Of a stretch of DNA of 42,344 nucleotides, positions 1 to 8,403 are shown one piece after another (positions within the stretch are counted from its first letter, which is position 1; each line of letters opens with the position of its first letter). The translations under genes and the position numbers were made by a program. The notes below the pieces were generated by a model, which did no database searches, was not told the DNA's origin, and was given only the letters and a program-made list of their open reading frames with translations. The DNA is from an uncultured Lachnospiraceae bacterium (GTDB taxonomy: Bacteria; Bacillota; Clostridia; Lachnospirales; Lachnospiraceae): contig CACWJQ010000020.1 of assembly GCA_902761225.1 (NCBI GenBank), forward strand, positions 1 through 42,344, written 5' to 3'.

Positions 1-948
1 GGATCCTCCGAAGATTGCTCAGTAGTGATCGAGGTGGATGAAGATGAAGATGTGACAATTCTTCTGGATAGTGTAAGTCTTGACAGTAAGACATCTGCCC
101 CGGGATATGTTGCTTCTGCCGGTATGGTCAATCTGGTCCTCGTTGGAGATTCCACGTTAACGAATGGCGGCAGCTTTGATGATGCTGAAGATGAAAAAAC
201 AGATGCGGTCATATATTCGAAGAGTGATCTGGTGATCTCCGGAAACGGAAGTCTGACCATAACATCACCTGCAGGAAAAGGCATTGTATCTAAGGATAGT
301 CTTTCTATATATGGCGGAGTACTGAATATCACGGCTTCCGATGATGGTATAAATGTGAATGATGAACTGGTTATCTCTGGAGGAACTTTTACGATAGAAG
401 CAGGTGATGACGGTATTCATGCTGATATGTCGATACAGATCGACGGAGGTACCATCAGTATTAATGCTGCCGAGGGCTTTGAAGCTACAAGCATAGTCAT
501 TAATGATGGTAATATCAGCATAAATGCTTCGGATGATGGTATCAATGCCGCACAGAAGGTAGATGACATTGATGTCAGAGTAGAGATAAACGGCGGCAGC
601 ATCACAATAGTAATGGGGCAGGGTGATACCGACGGTATCGATTCCAACGGTGATCTGATCATTAACGGCGGGATGATCAGTATAACAGGACAGTCGTCAT
701 GTGATTACGACGGAAAGGCTGAATTAAACGGAGGCACTCTGATAGTAAATGGTGAAGAGGTTGATGAGATACCCAATCAGTTTATGGGTGGAGCACTCGG
801 TGGCATGGGTGGCTTTGGAGGAGGATTCCAGAGTGATGGCAGTTTTCCTGAACAGCCTGAAGGCGGCTTTGGCCAGGGCGGAGGCTTCGGTCAGGGTGGT
901 GGATTTAACCAGGGTGGAGGCTTTGGTCAGGGCGGAATGAGACCGTGA
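1..948 (+). CDS. Beta-helix carbohydrate-binding domain protein (PF14262/Cthe_2159-like), 5' end outside window
   Basis: The frame is open from base 1, so the N-terminus and any signal peptide lie outside the window. The visible ~315 residues repeat a beta-strand/turn pattern in which motifs such as ISGG, INGG and DDGI recur about every 15-25 residues. This is typical of the right-handed beta-helix family PF14262 (formerly DUF4353). Its characterised member, Cthe_2159, binds cellulose and acidic sugars. The last ~60 residues form a low-complexity tail of Gly-Gly-Phe-Gly-Gln type repeats ending in GGMRP, perhaps a flexible or wall-interacting segment (inference). Stop is TGA at 946-948. In related Lachnospiraceae such proteins often sit near CotH and VTC-domain genes, which would lie upstream and cannot be seen. 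A role on the cell surface binding pectic polymers would suit the hexuronate genes further along, but that link is inference. Confidence 0.75.
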   Translation, partial: GSSEDCSVVIEVDEDEDVTILLDSVSLDSKTSAPGYVASAGMVNLVLVGDSTLTNGGSFDDAEDEKTDAVIYSKSDLVISGNGSLTITSPAGKGIVSKDSLSIYGGVLNITASDDGINVNDELVISGGTFTIEAGDDGIHADMSIQIDGGTISINAAEGFEATSIVINDGNISINASDDGINAAQKVDDIDVRVEINGGSITIVMGQGDTDGIDSNGDLIINGGMISITGQSSCDYDGKAELNGGTLIVNGEEVDEIPNQFMGGALGGMGGFGGGFQSDGSFPEQPEGGFGQGGGFGQGGGFNQGGGFGQGGMRP

Positions 949-1064
949 CATGATTAAAATATCGTACTAACACCAATGGTTTTATGAGATAATGAACAGG
1001 TGGAGCAGTGAAAAGTTCATTGCTCTGCCTGAATTGTTACTTTTCAGAAAGGAGCAGTGCCGAT

Positions 1065-1742
1065 ATGAGGGTACTTCTTGCGGAAGACGAAAAGTCAATG
1101 TCCAGAGCCCTGACCGTTATTCTTACCAGGAATAATTATTCCGTTGATGCGGTATATAACGGACAGGATGCACTTGATTATATAACCGGCGGAGATTACG
1201 ATCTGGCAATACTTGACGTGATGATGCCCGGGCTTGACGGATTCGAGGTGCTCAAGCGCATCAGGGCGAAGGGTATACAGATACCGGTAATGATGCTCAC
1301 CGCAAAATCCCAGGTGGATGATAAGGTCGAAGGGCTTGATCTGGGAGCAAACGATTATCTTACCAAGCCTTTTGACGGCAAGGAACTCCTTGCAAGGCTC
1401 CGGGCCATGACCAGAAAGAATACTCCCGCCGAAGGCAATGAACTGAAATTCGGAAACATAACTCTTAACAGAGCCAGCTTTGAACTGTCATCGCCTGCAG
1501 GCAGTGTAAAACTGTCATCCAAGGAGTTTCAGATGATGGAATACCTTATGTCAAATCCGGGGATGCTTATAACCACCGAAAGATTTTTTGATAAGATATG
1601 GGGATTGGATTTTGAAGGCGACAGCAGCATCGTATGGACCAATCTTTCATACCTCCGTAAGAAACTCATCCAGATAGGTGCCAATGTCAGGATCAAGGCC
1701 GCTAGAAACGCCGGATATAGTCTGGAAACTTTTGAACAGTGA
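1065..1742 (+). CDS. OmpR/PhoB-family response regulator
   Basis: A 225-residue two-component response regulator. The receiver domain covers residues 1-115: acidic pocket E7/D8, phospho-acceptor D51 in the LDVMMPG motif, switch T79 and conserved K101 in TKPF. A winged-helix DNA-binding domain follows (about 127-222), with SSKEFQMMEYLM and an SSIVWTNLSYLRKKL recognition-helix region. The start at 1065 is chosen because the family begins exactly at MRVLLAEDE and GGAG lies 10 bases upstream; an in-frame ATG at 1008 would add an unrelated N-terminus. The histidine kinase gene follows after 18 bases, so the two are probably co-transcribed. Target genes are not known; the beta-helix protein immediately upstream is an obvious candidate by position only. 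Confidence 0.9.
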   Translation: MRVLLAEDEKSMSRALTVILTRNNYSVDAVYNGQDALDYITGGDYDLAILDVMMPGLDGFEVLKRIRAKGIQIPVMMLTAKSQVDDKVEGLDLGANDYLTKPFDGKELLARLRAMTRKNTPAEGNELKFGNITLNRASFELSSPAGSVKLSSKEFQMMEYLMSNPGMLITTERFFDKIWGLDFEGDSSIVWTNLSYLRKKLIQIGANVRIKAARNAGYSLETFEQ

Positions 1743-1760
1743 ACATTATAAGAGCAGGAT

Positions 1761-3014
1761 ATGATAAGAAGACTTCGTTTAAAATTCATAATGACCGCAT
1801 TTTTGGCCGTTCTGGCTGTTCTCGTTGTACTCGTAGGCGGGATCAATGTCAGTAACTATGTCAATGTTGTCAGAGATTCGGACAAGGTGCTGGGGATGCT
1901 TGCCGACAATGACGGGAGATTTCCGGACAGAATGACCAGGCCCGGCAATGAGGATCCTGCACAGGACAGGCCTCCGGAAGAAAGACGCGGGGAGCGCATA
2001 GATTCTCCCGAGTTAGCTTTTGAAACAAGATATTTTACCGTAAGGTATGATGCTGACGGGAATGTCATTTCGGCTGATACGGAAAAAGTATCGGCTGTTT
2101 CCGAAGATAAGGCGATCGAACTTGCAGGAAGAGTATCTGATCCTGAGGGCTTCATCGGAGAATACAGATATATGTGTACGTACACCTCTGATGGGGAAAG
2201 GCTGATCATATTCTGTGACAGAGGAGTAAGTCTTGCTAATTTCAGAAGTTTCAGGAACAGCAGTATACTTTTGTCCCTGCTGACACTGCTGATCGTAGGG
2301 ATAGTTATATTTTTGGTATCCGGACTGGCGGTAAGACCTGTTGCGGAAGCATATGATAAGCAGAAGAGGTTTATATCGGATGCGGGTCATGAGATAAAAA
2401 CTCCGCTTGCCGTTATCAAGGCAGATACGGAGGTCCTCGGAATGGAGATGGGAGAGGATAACGAATGGCTGTCGGATATTTCAAAACAGACCGACAGGCT
2501 GACCGAACTGACTAATGACCTTATAGCTCTTTCCAAAATGGAAGAAGGAAGCGCTGCGCTGATCATGGAGGAAACCGATGTTTCGGCCCTGGCTGCGGAT
2601 GCTGTGGATTCCGTAAAGGCTTTGGCCATGATACAGAATAAGGAATTGACATCCGGGATTGAGGACGGAGTAAGGATAACATGTGACAGAAAGTCTGTTT
2701 ATGAGCTTATGAGCATTCTGCTTGACAATGCTGTCAAGTATTGCCCGGAGGGTGGAAAGATCGGATTTTCTCTGACATCCGCCGGAAAGAAGGTGCATAT
2801 CAGTGTAACAAATGATACAGATGAAGTGATCGAAGGTGAGGCACTTGATCATATTTTTGACAGATTCTACAGGACTGATTCATCCAGAAATTCGGAGACG
2901 GGAGGATTTGGTATAGGTCTTTCGATGGCACTTGCCATAACCGAAGCTCATCACGGCCGGATCTCAGCAACTTCGGAAGGTATCAGAAGTATTACTTTTA
3001 CGGCGGTGATATAA
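1761..3014 (+). CDS. Sensor histidine kinase
   Basis: A 417-residue membrane histidine kinase, partner of the response regulator just upstream. It has a membrane segment at about 9-30, an extracytoplasmic region at about 31-168 containing an acidic, Pro/Arg-rich stretch (50-85), and a second membrane segment at about 169-190. The HisKA helix has the phospho-accepting H210 in the motif DAGHEIKTPL. The HATPase domain follows, with N-box LLDNAVKYCPEGG, F-box FDRFYR and G-box GFGIGLSMA. The length and layout match small OmpR-system kinases with a short sensor loop. No HAMP domain is evident, so the signal would pass almost directly from TM2 to the dimerisation helix. The signal is unknown. Confidence 0.9.
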   Translation: MIRRLRLKFIMTAFLAVLAVLVVLVGGINVSNYVNVVRDSDKVLGMLADNDGRFPDRMTRPGNEDPAQDRPPEERRGERIDSPELAFETRYFTVRYDADGNVISADTEKVSAVSEDKAIELAGRVSDPEGFIGEYRYMCTYTSDGERLIIFCDRGVSLANFRSFRNSSILLSLLTLLIVGIVIFLVSGLAVRPVAEAYDKQKRFISDAGHEIKTPLAVIKADTEVLGMEMGEDNEWLSDISKQTDRLTELTNDLIALSKMEEGSAALIMEETDVSALAADAVDSVKALAMIQNKELTSGIEDGVRITCDRKSVYELMSILLDNAVKYCPEGGKIGFSLTSAGKKVHISVTNDTDEVIEGEALDHIFDRFYRTDSSRNSETGGFGIGLSMALAITEAHHGRISATSEGIRSITFTAVI

Positions 3015-3053
3015 AAAGTGATCCGAGGCATGAAGAAATATTCCCGGTCCGGG

Positions 3054-5213
3054 TCAGAGATTACCCATAAGAAAATCCTTAAGTATTCCCACACTTTCAC
3101 GGATCATGTTGTTGGGAAGATAGAGTCGTACAGACCTTGCGGGTATTCCGTATATATCGGAGTATCCGCATTTTTTTGCGATGGCAAGCGCCCTGAAGAT
3201 ATGGAACTCGCTTGAAACGATCCCGACACGGCTGTCAGTTAATTCAGGATAAAGCGCAGAGCTGAACTGCAGGTTTTCGGATGTGTTGGTGGACTGATCC
3301 TCCATCAGGATCCTGCTTTCATCTATACCTTTTGCTACGAGGTAATCCTTCATGACCGATGCCTCGCTTGCGGGTTCGTTGGATCCCTGTCCGCCCGAGA
3401 CTATTATGATGGTATCGGGATTGGAAGATGCATATTCATATGCTTTCTGGAGCCGCAATGCTGTTACTACTGCGGGACCTGTCGGCTTTACCTGGGATCC
3501 GAGAACTATGACATAATCAAGATCTGCAGGTGCATTGTCTCTGAAGCCGGAGATGACCATACACTGTGTTATGATCAAAAAAATCATTCCTGCGGAAAAG
3601 CATGAGATGAAGAATATTTTCAGGGATTTTTTCATGCGGATAAATAATCCCTTCCGGTATGCAATGGCAAAGGCAAAAAGGAATATTCCGCCTGCGAGCC
3701 AGACCGTGTAGAACAGCGATCCCGATCTTACCAGCATTATAGTTATGCCGTAGAGAATGCACATGACTCCCATGATGAACAGAAGGATGCAGAATACGGT
3801 TTTTCCGGCCCTGTTTCCTTCTTTTTTCTGTTCTGATGCAGAGATGCGTTCGAGGGTTCTTGCATGGTTGAATATTATAAGGAAGATGACTGAAATAGCC
3901 GAGCTGATCCCCCAGGATATCGGATAAGATGCCATGAGCACAGTCATTGAGCCCGTGATCCTGAAAGCGGTGAGCATCCACAGTATCCTTATGCCGCACA
4001 CTCCGAAGACACTTATTGCCATGGGCGCTATGGCATTTCCCATTCCGCGGAGGGCTGCGGAGCATACCTCTATCAGAATGAAGGTGAAGTAGAAGATGGC
4101 GAAGAACTTCAGCATATAGGCTGCAATGCCGAGTACGATCTCATCCTCTGTGAAGAATCTCAGGACAAAGGGACCAATCGTAAGGAGTCCCGCCTGGACA
4201 AGAAGAGTCTGTATCGTTTCGTATATTCCGCCCTTGATAACGCTCTTTTTTACCCTGTCCATATTGCCCTTACCGAAGTTCTGCGCAACAAAGGTGGAGA
4301 TGGTTATACCCATTGACTGGGTCATCATCCAATAGATCTGGTCTGTTTTGCCTGTCGCCACCCATGCAGCAACGGTATCGGTTCCGAATCCGTTTACCGC
4401 AACCTGGATTATGAGATTGGATGCGGTGTATGTAAGGGAGTGTACCGTTGATGGTATTCCTATCATCAGTATTCGCTTCAGATAGAAGGAATGGATCCGT
4501 ATCTTTCTGATAAAGAGTCTGTAGCAATCGTCGGCTTTGATCAGAACATATACCGTCATTACCGCACTTAAGGCCTGGGACAGGATCGTGGCGAGAGCAA
4601 CACCGAATACGCCAAGCCCCAGCCACAGTACGAGAAGAAGATCGAGTATTATGTTGGTGACGGATGAGATGATCAGGAAATACAAAGGGCGTTTGGAATC
4701 ACCGATCGCACGCAGAATGCCGGCCCCCATGTTGTAGATGAGATTGGGGATCATGCCGGCCATGTATATCTGAAGATATATTACGGAACCTTCGAGGGAC
4801 TCGGGTGTTGTTTTCATTCCGACGAGCATTGCCCTTGTACAGGGGATTCCGATGGCTGTTATCAGAATTCCGAGCAGTATCGCAAATGCCATTCCGGTAT
4901 GGACCGATCTGGAGACATCTTCCTTCTTGCCCGCACCGTAATACTGGCCGATTATTACCGTGGCGCCGGATGACAGGGATGTCAGTCCTCCGACAAAGAC
5001 GTTCACCAGGATTGCGGCGGAACCTCCCACTGCTGCAAGAGCTTCTTTGCCAACAAAGCGACCGACTATTACCGAATCGGCAGTGTTATATAGCAGCTGG
5101 AAAAATGTACCGAACATAAGGGGAAGAAAGAACTTTATCATTTCCTTCCCTATATTGCCCTCGGTTATGGGATTTATATGAGATGTTTCTTTTTTGGTGA
5201 TCTCTGAACTCAT
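3054..5213 (-). CDS. MATE-family transporter fused to a DUF218/YdcF (SanA/ElyC-like) domain
   Basis: A continuous 719-residue frame with two recognisable parts. Residues about 20-450 are a complete MATE transporter of the MOP superfamily: 12 hydrophobic segments, an N-terminal FFLPLMFGTFFQLLYNTADS signature and a second half beginning near RILMIGIPST. MATE proteins normally end near 450 residues. Here a short charged linker (451-470) leads into three further membrane segments (about 472-495, 502-520, 531-556) and a DUF218 domain (about 565-700), with DYVIVLGSQ, TALRLQKAYEY, IIIVSGGQGSNE and the ENTxEN-like STNTSEN motif. DUF218 proteins such as SanA and ElyC are linked to cell-envelope integrity and carrier-lipid use. 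Start is ATG with AAGGA about 12 bases upstream. There is no stop or frame change between the halves. The function of the joined protein is unknown; export of an envelope precursor is speculation. Confidence 0.85.
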   Translation of the reverse strand: MSSEITKKETSHINPITEGNIGKEMIKFFLPLMFGTFFQLLYNTADSVIVGRFVGKEALAAVGGSAAILVNVFVGGLTSLSSGATVIIGQYYGAGKKEDVSRSVHTGMAFAILLGILITAIGIPCTRAMLVGMKTTPESLEGSVIYLQIYMAGMIPNLIYNMGAGILRAIGDSKRPLYFLIISSVTNIILDLLLVLWLGLGVFGVALATILSQALSAVMTVYVLIKADDCYRLFIRKIRIHSFYLKRILMIGIPSTVHSLTYTASNLIIQVAVNGFGTDTVAAWVATGKTDQIYWMMTQSMGITISTFVAQNFGKGNMDRVKKSVIKGGIYETIQTLLVQAGLLTIGPFVLRFFTEDEIVLGIAAYMLKFFAIFYFTFILIEVCSAALRGMGNAIAPMAISVFGVCGIRILWMLTAFRITGSMTVLMASYPISWGISSAISVIFLIIFNHARTLERISASEQKKEGNRAGKTVFCILLFIMGVMCILYGITIMLVRSGSLFYTVWLAGGIFLFAFAIAYRKGLFIRMKKSLKIFFISCFSAGMIFLIITQCMVISGFRDNAPADLDYVIVLGSQVKPTGPAVVTALRLQKAYEYASSNPDTIIIVSGGQGSNEPASEASVMKDYLVAKGIDESRILMEDQSTNTSENLQFSSALYPELTDSRVGIVSSEFHIFRALAIAKKCGYSDIYGIPARSVRLYLPNNMIRESVGILKDFLMGNL

Positions 5214-5424
5214 TTCTAAGGTCCTTATAAATTAAGTCATTTAATAAATCATCATAGTACCGCGGGCTGAAATTGTCGACAAAAATATCGGAGTACCTCT
5301 GCAGGGCGGACTGGGATACATAATTTAAAATGGATAAGCCGGGACGGGGATGTTATATTTATGTATGTGGGTATTTTCAGGTTCCTGCAAAACTGAACAA
5401 GCAAAAGTAACAGGAGGAGAAGAG

Positions 5425-6108
5425 ATGGGATTATTTGATAAGGCAATGAGCCGTGCGGATGACAGTCTGAATACGACCGGACAGGGCGGTGCCGGAGCAA
5501 ACGGACCGGATCCGGCCTGGACACAGGACAGGACCATAGTACTTTCCGGGGCGCCGGAGAATCTGGAGGAACTGAAGGCAGCGGTCGATGTGACCGATCC
5601 GGGATCGGTTGCAGCTTACTGGGTATACAGTGTATTCTGCCTGACTGCAGATTATGATATAGGAATGAACATGATGAAATACCTTTTTGCCGATCTCGAA
5701 CCCTACGGAAGAGGCTTTACCGAGGGCGGCATGTCCGGCAAGGCAGGATGGGATACATATTTTAATGAAAGACTTAAGGATGATGATTACAGATGGCTGC
5801 CCAGGGCTTATTTTGCCGGGGCTGTCGCATCTAACGGATTTCATCCCGAGATGCCCCTGACAGTAAATCTTCATTACAATAAGCCTAATACCGAAAGCAT
5901 TAACGAACAGTGCTTAAAGCAGCTTGGAAGATTATGCGTGGTGTATTACGTGGAAAGCAATGCCGGCGGGAATAAAGTAAATCTGGAACTGGTCAGATTT
6001 GACGGAAGCGACAGATTCTATGTTACCAAGGGTACTGCTTCAACAGGGCTGTTCTACGATCAGCGTTCCGCACTCACAGCAGAGGCAAGAGCGAAACTGT
6101 GGGACTGA
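5425..6108 (+). CDS. Conserved protein of unknown function
   Basis: A 227-residue soluble protein with no signal peptide or membrane segment. The start at 5425 follows a strong AGGAGG seven bases upstream; an in-frame ATG at 5350 has no comparable site. The N-terminus has a Gly/Asn/Pro-rich stretch (about residues 18-32). A folded domain follows, with the motifs AYWVYSVFCLTADYDIGMNMM, WLPRAYFAGA, PLTVNLHYN and KLGRLCVVYYV-like strands, ending in RAKLWD. Lachnospiraceae carry many related proteins annotated only as hypothetical; it may belong to the DUF6935 group, but I am not certain. It stands alone between divergent MATE/DUF218 and co-directional ptb-buk, so the neighbourhood does not suggest a role. 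Confidence 0.7.
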   Translation: MGLFDKAMSRADDSLNTTGQGGAGANGPDPAWTQDRTIVLSGAPENLEELKAAVDVTDPGSVAAYWVYSVFCLTADYDIGMNMMKYLFADLEPYGRGFTEGGMSGKAGWDTYFNERLKDDDYRWLPRAYFAGAVASNGFHPEMPLTVNLHYNKPNTESINEQCLKQLGRLCVVYYVESNAGGNKVNLELVRFDGSDRFYVTKGTASTGLFYDQRSALTAEARAKLWD

Positions 6109-6321
6109 TCTGTGCTGAAATATGTCTGCAGCAGGCACGGGCATCTTCGTCATGACAGCTGCTGTGAATGCGCCGCGGATGTGGCTGCGGCGGCATCATG
6201 CTGCTTCTGAGTCCCTGACATGGCGGTATTGTATTTGAAATACCCTCGTGCTATTATTTTATGCGGTGTTTTTGGGCAGATAAGTATCTGTTTTAACTAT
6301 AATTTATTAAGGAGAATCGTA

Positions 6322-7248
6322 ATGAGTAAGAATTTTGCGGATCTGCTTTCACAGGTCAAGAACCTTGACAAGCAGAAGTTGGCTGTTGCTGTGGCTCAGG
6401 ATGCACCTGTGCTCGAGGCTGTAAGAGAGGCACACAGAATGGGCATTATCGATGCCATTCTCGTAGGTGATGAGGATCAGATCCGTGCTATCGGAAAAGA
6501 ACTCGACATGAGACTCGATGAGTATGAGATAGTCGATGTCAAGGATCCTACCGAGGCTGCACTCAAGGCAGTAAGCTTTGTTCACGAAGGCAAGGCTGAT
6601 ATGTATATGAAGGGACTTGTTGATACCAAGACCTTCCTCAAGAGCGTTCTTGACAAGGAAGTAGGTCTTCGTACCGGAAAGCCTCTCTCTCATGTCTGCG
6701 TATTCGAACTTCCCGGAATAGACAGACTTCTGTTCCTTACTGACGTTGCATTCATGCCTTATCCCACACTTGAGGACAAGGTTGCCATCATCGATTACAC
6801 CGTTGAAGTTGCCAATGCATGCGGAGTTGAGAATCCCAAGGTTGCTCCTCTTACCGCTGTTGAGGTTGTCAATCCTAAGATGCCTGAGACCGTTGAGGCA
6901 GATGAACTTCGTAAGATGAACGAGGAGGGCAAGATCAAGGGATGTATCGTTGACGGACCTCTTTCACTCGATATCGCTCTTTACGAGGAAGCAGCAAAGG
7001 AGAAGAAGGCAACTGACCGTCCCTGCGCAGCATCTGCAGACATCCTTCTCTTCCCCAATATCCATGCAGGAAACCTCGTATATAAGTCGATCGTTCACAT
7101 GGTACCCGGCGCAAAGAACGGTAATATCCTTACCGGAACCAAGGCTCCCGTTATCCTCACTTCCAGATCGGACACCAAGGAAGTCAAGGTTAACTCCATT
7201 GCCCTTGCAGCAGTCGTATCAGATCAGATGAAGAAAATGAATAAATAA
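6322..7248 (+). CDS. ptb: Phosphate butyryltransferase
   Basis: A 308-residue cytosolic enzyme that exchanges the CoA of butyryl-CoA for phosphate, giving butyryl phosphate for butyrate kinase. The length and sequence match the phosphate acetyl/butyryltransferase family: the N-terminal half contains ADMYMKGLVDTKTFLKSVL, followed by VCVFELPG and LLFLTDVAFMPYPTLEDK, and the C-terminal half has GPLSLDIALYEEAA and LLFPNIHAGNLVYKSIVH. The start at 6322 (MSKNFADLL) has AAGGAG nine bases upstream; an earlier in-frame ATG at 6220 would add 34 residues foreign to the family. buk starts 10 bases after the stop, so the pair forms an operon for the kinase route of butyrate formation, which yields ATP. 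The codon use (many CTC, GTT and AAG) suggests high expression. Confidence 0.95.
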   Translation: MSKNFADLLSQVKNLDKQKLAVAVAQDAPVLEAVREAHRMGIIDAILVGDEDQIRAIGKELDMRLDEYEIVDVKDPTEAALKAVSFVHEGKADMYMKGLVDTKTFLKSVLDKEVGLRTGKPLSHVCVFELPGIDRLLFLTDVAFMPYPTLEDKVAIIDYTVEVANACGVENPKVAPLTAVEVVNPKMPETVEADELRKMNEEGKIKGCIVDGPLSLDIALYEEAAKEKKATDRPCAASADILLFPNIHAGNLVYKSIVHMVPGAKNGNILTGTKAPVILTSRSDTKEVKVNSIALAAVVSDQMKKMNK

Positions 7249-7258
7249 GGAGAATAAC

Positions 7259-8329
7259 ATGGCACTAAAGAGTCTTATTATCAATCCCGGTTCCACCTCA
7301 ACCAAGGTAGGTATCTTTGAGGATGAGACCTGCGTAATGGACGAGACCCTCCGTCATTCAACAGAGGAGATCTCACAGTATCCTTCCATCATCGCCCAGA
7401 AGGATTTCAGAAAGAACATCATTCTTGATTTCCTTAAGAACAGCAATATCGATGTTAACTCATTTGATTTCATCGTAGGAAGAGGCGGACTCCTTAAGCC
7501 CATCCCCGGCGGAACCTACGAAGTTACTGATGCAGTCATCAAGGACCTTGAGATCGGCGTTCAGGGACAGCATGCAAGTAACCTTGGCGGTATCCTTGCT
7601 AAGGAGATCGCTGACGGCATCGGCAAGAAGGCATTCATCGTTGATCCCGTTGTTGTAGATGAGCTCTGCGATGTTGCACGTATCTCAGGTATGCCCGAGT
7701 GTCCCAGAACCTCCATCTTCCATCCTCTTAACCAGAAGGCAGTTGCAAGACGCTATGCCAAGTCTGTAGGAAAGAAGTACGAGGATCTCAGACTTGTTGT
7801 TGCTCACCTCGGCGGCGGTGTTTCCGTCGGTGCTCACGAGTATGGCAAGATCATCGATGTCTACAGCGCATTCGAAGGAGACGGTGCTCTTTCACCCGAA
7901 AGATGCGGCGGACTTCCCACCGGAAAGCTCATCAGACTCTGCTACTCAGGAAAGTATTCAGAGGCTGAGATGCTCAAGAAGGCAACAGGCCAGGGCGGCT
8001 TCAATGCATATCTTGGAACCAATGATGCAAGAGAAGTAATGAAGAGAATGGACGAAGGCGATGAGCAGGCTAAGATCGTAATGGAAGCATTTATCTTCCA
8101 GGTCTGCAAGGATATCGGAGCAGAATCAACTGTTCTCAAGGGACAGGTAGACCAAATAATCATCACCGGCGGTATCGCTTATAACGAGAGAGTTACAAGT
8201 GCAATGAAGGAGAGAGTAAGCCACATTGCTCCCGTAACCGTTTATCCCGGAGAGGATGAGCTTCTTGCTCTTGCACAGGGCGGACTCAGAGTCATGAACG
8301 GCGAAGAGGAAGCTAAGGTTTATGCATAA
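7259..8329 (+). CDS. buk: Butyrate kinase
   Basis: A 356-residue member of the ASKHA acetate/butyrate kinase family. It transfers phosphate from butyryl phosphate to ADP. Diagnostic segments are the N-terminal phosphate-binding INPGSTSTKVGIFED, VGRGGLLKPIPGG, the ARISGMPECPRTSIFHPLNQ region, the adenosine motif VVAHLGGGVSVGAH, and the C-terminal IIITGGIAYNERV. The length is typical for Buk (about 355) and shorter than acetate kinase (about 400), which supports butyrate over acetate as substrate. AAGGAG lies seven bases before the ATG. The gene is followed by a strong bidirectional terminator. Together with ptb it indicates that this organism can make butyrate by the kinase route rather than solely by a CoA-transferase. 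Confidence 0.95.
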   Translation: MALKSLIINPGSTSTKVGIFEDETCVMDETLRHSTEEISQYPSIIAQKDFRKNIILDFLKNSNIDVNSFDFIVGRGGLLKPIPGGTYEVTDAVIKDLEIGVQGQHASNLGGILAKEIADGIGKKAFIVDPVVVDELCDVARISGMPECPRTSIFHPLNQKAVARRYAKSVGKKYEDLRLVVAHLGGGVSVGAHEYGKIIDVYSAFEGDGALSPERCGGLPTGKLIRLCYSGKYSEAEMLKKATGQGGFNAYLGTNDAREVMKRMDEGDEQAKIVMEAFIFQVCKDIGAESTVLKGQVDQIIITGGIAYNERVTSAMKERVSHIAPVTVYPGEDELLALAQGGLRVMNGEEEAKVYA

Positions 8330-8365
8330 ATATCAGTCTTCGGAATGATCAGATATAAGCAATAT

Positions 8366-8394
8366 AAAAGGCAGGTCATTACGACCTGCCTTTT
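8366..8394. terminator. Bidirectional intrinsic terminator between buk and the lipoprotein gene
   Basis: An 8-bp perfect GC-rich stem (GGCAGGTC / GACCTGCC, five-base loop) is flanked by A4 on the left and T4 on the right. It can therefore stop transcription from buk rightward and from the convergent region leftward. The stem is identical in sequence to the terminator at 14884-14913. Confidence 0.85.
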
Positions 8395-8403
8395 GCCTGC
8401 CTA

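Noticed and set aside
3018-3215. 65-codon plus-strand frame after the histidine kinase
   Set aside because: It lies opposite the end of the MATE/DUF218 gene, has no good ribosome binding site and no recognisable sequence.
6109-6321. Intergenic stretch before ptb, with a GC-rich inverted repeat (6168-6196) and a TATAAT at 6298
   Set aside because: The repeat has no U-run and the TATAAT lies only 24 bases before the ATG with no good -35, so neither terminator nor promoter can be claimed.
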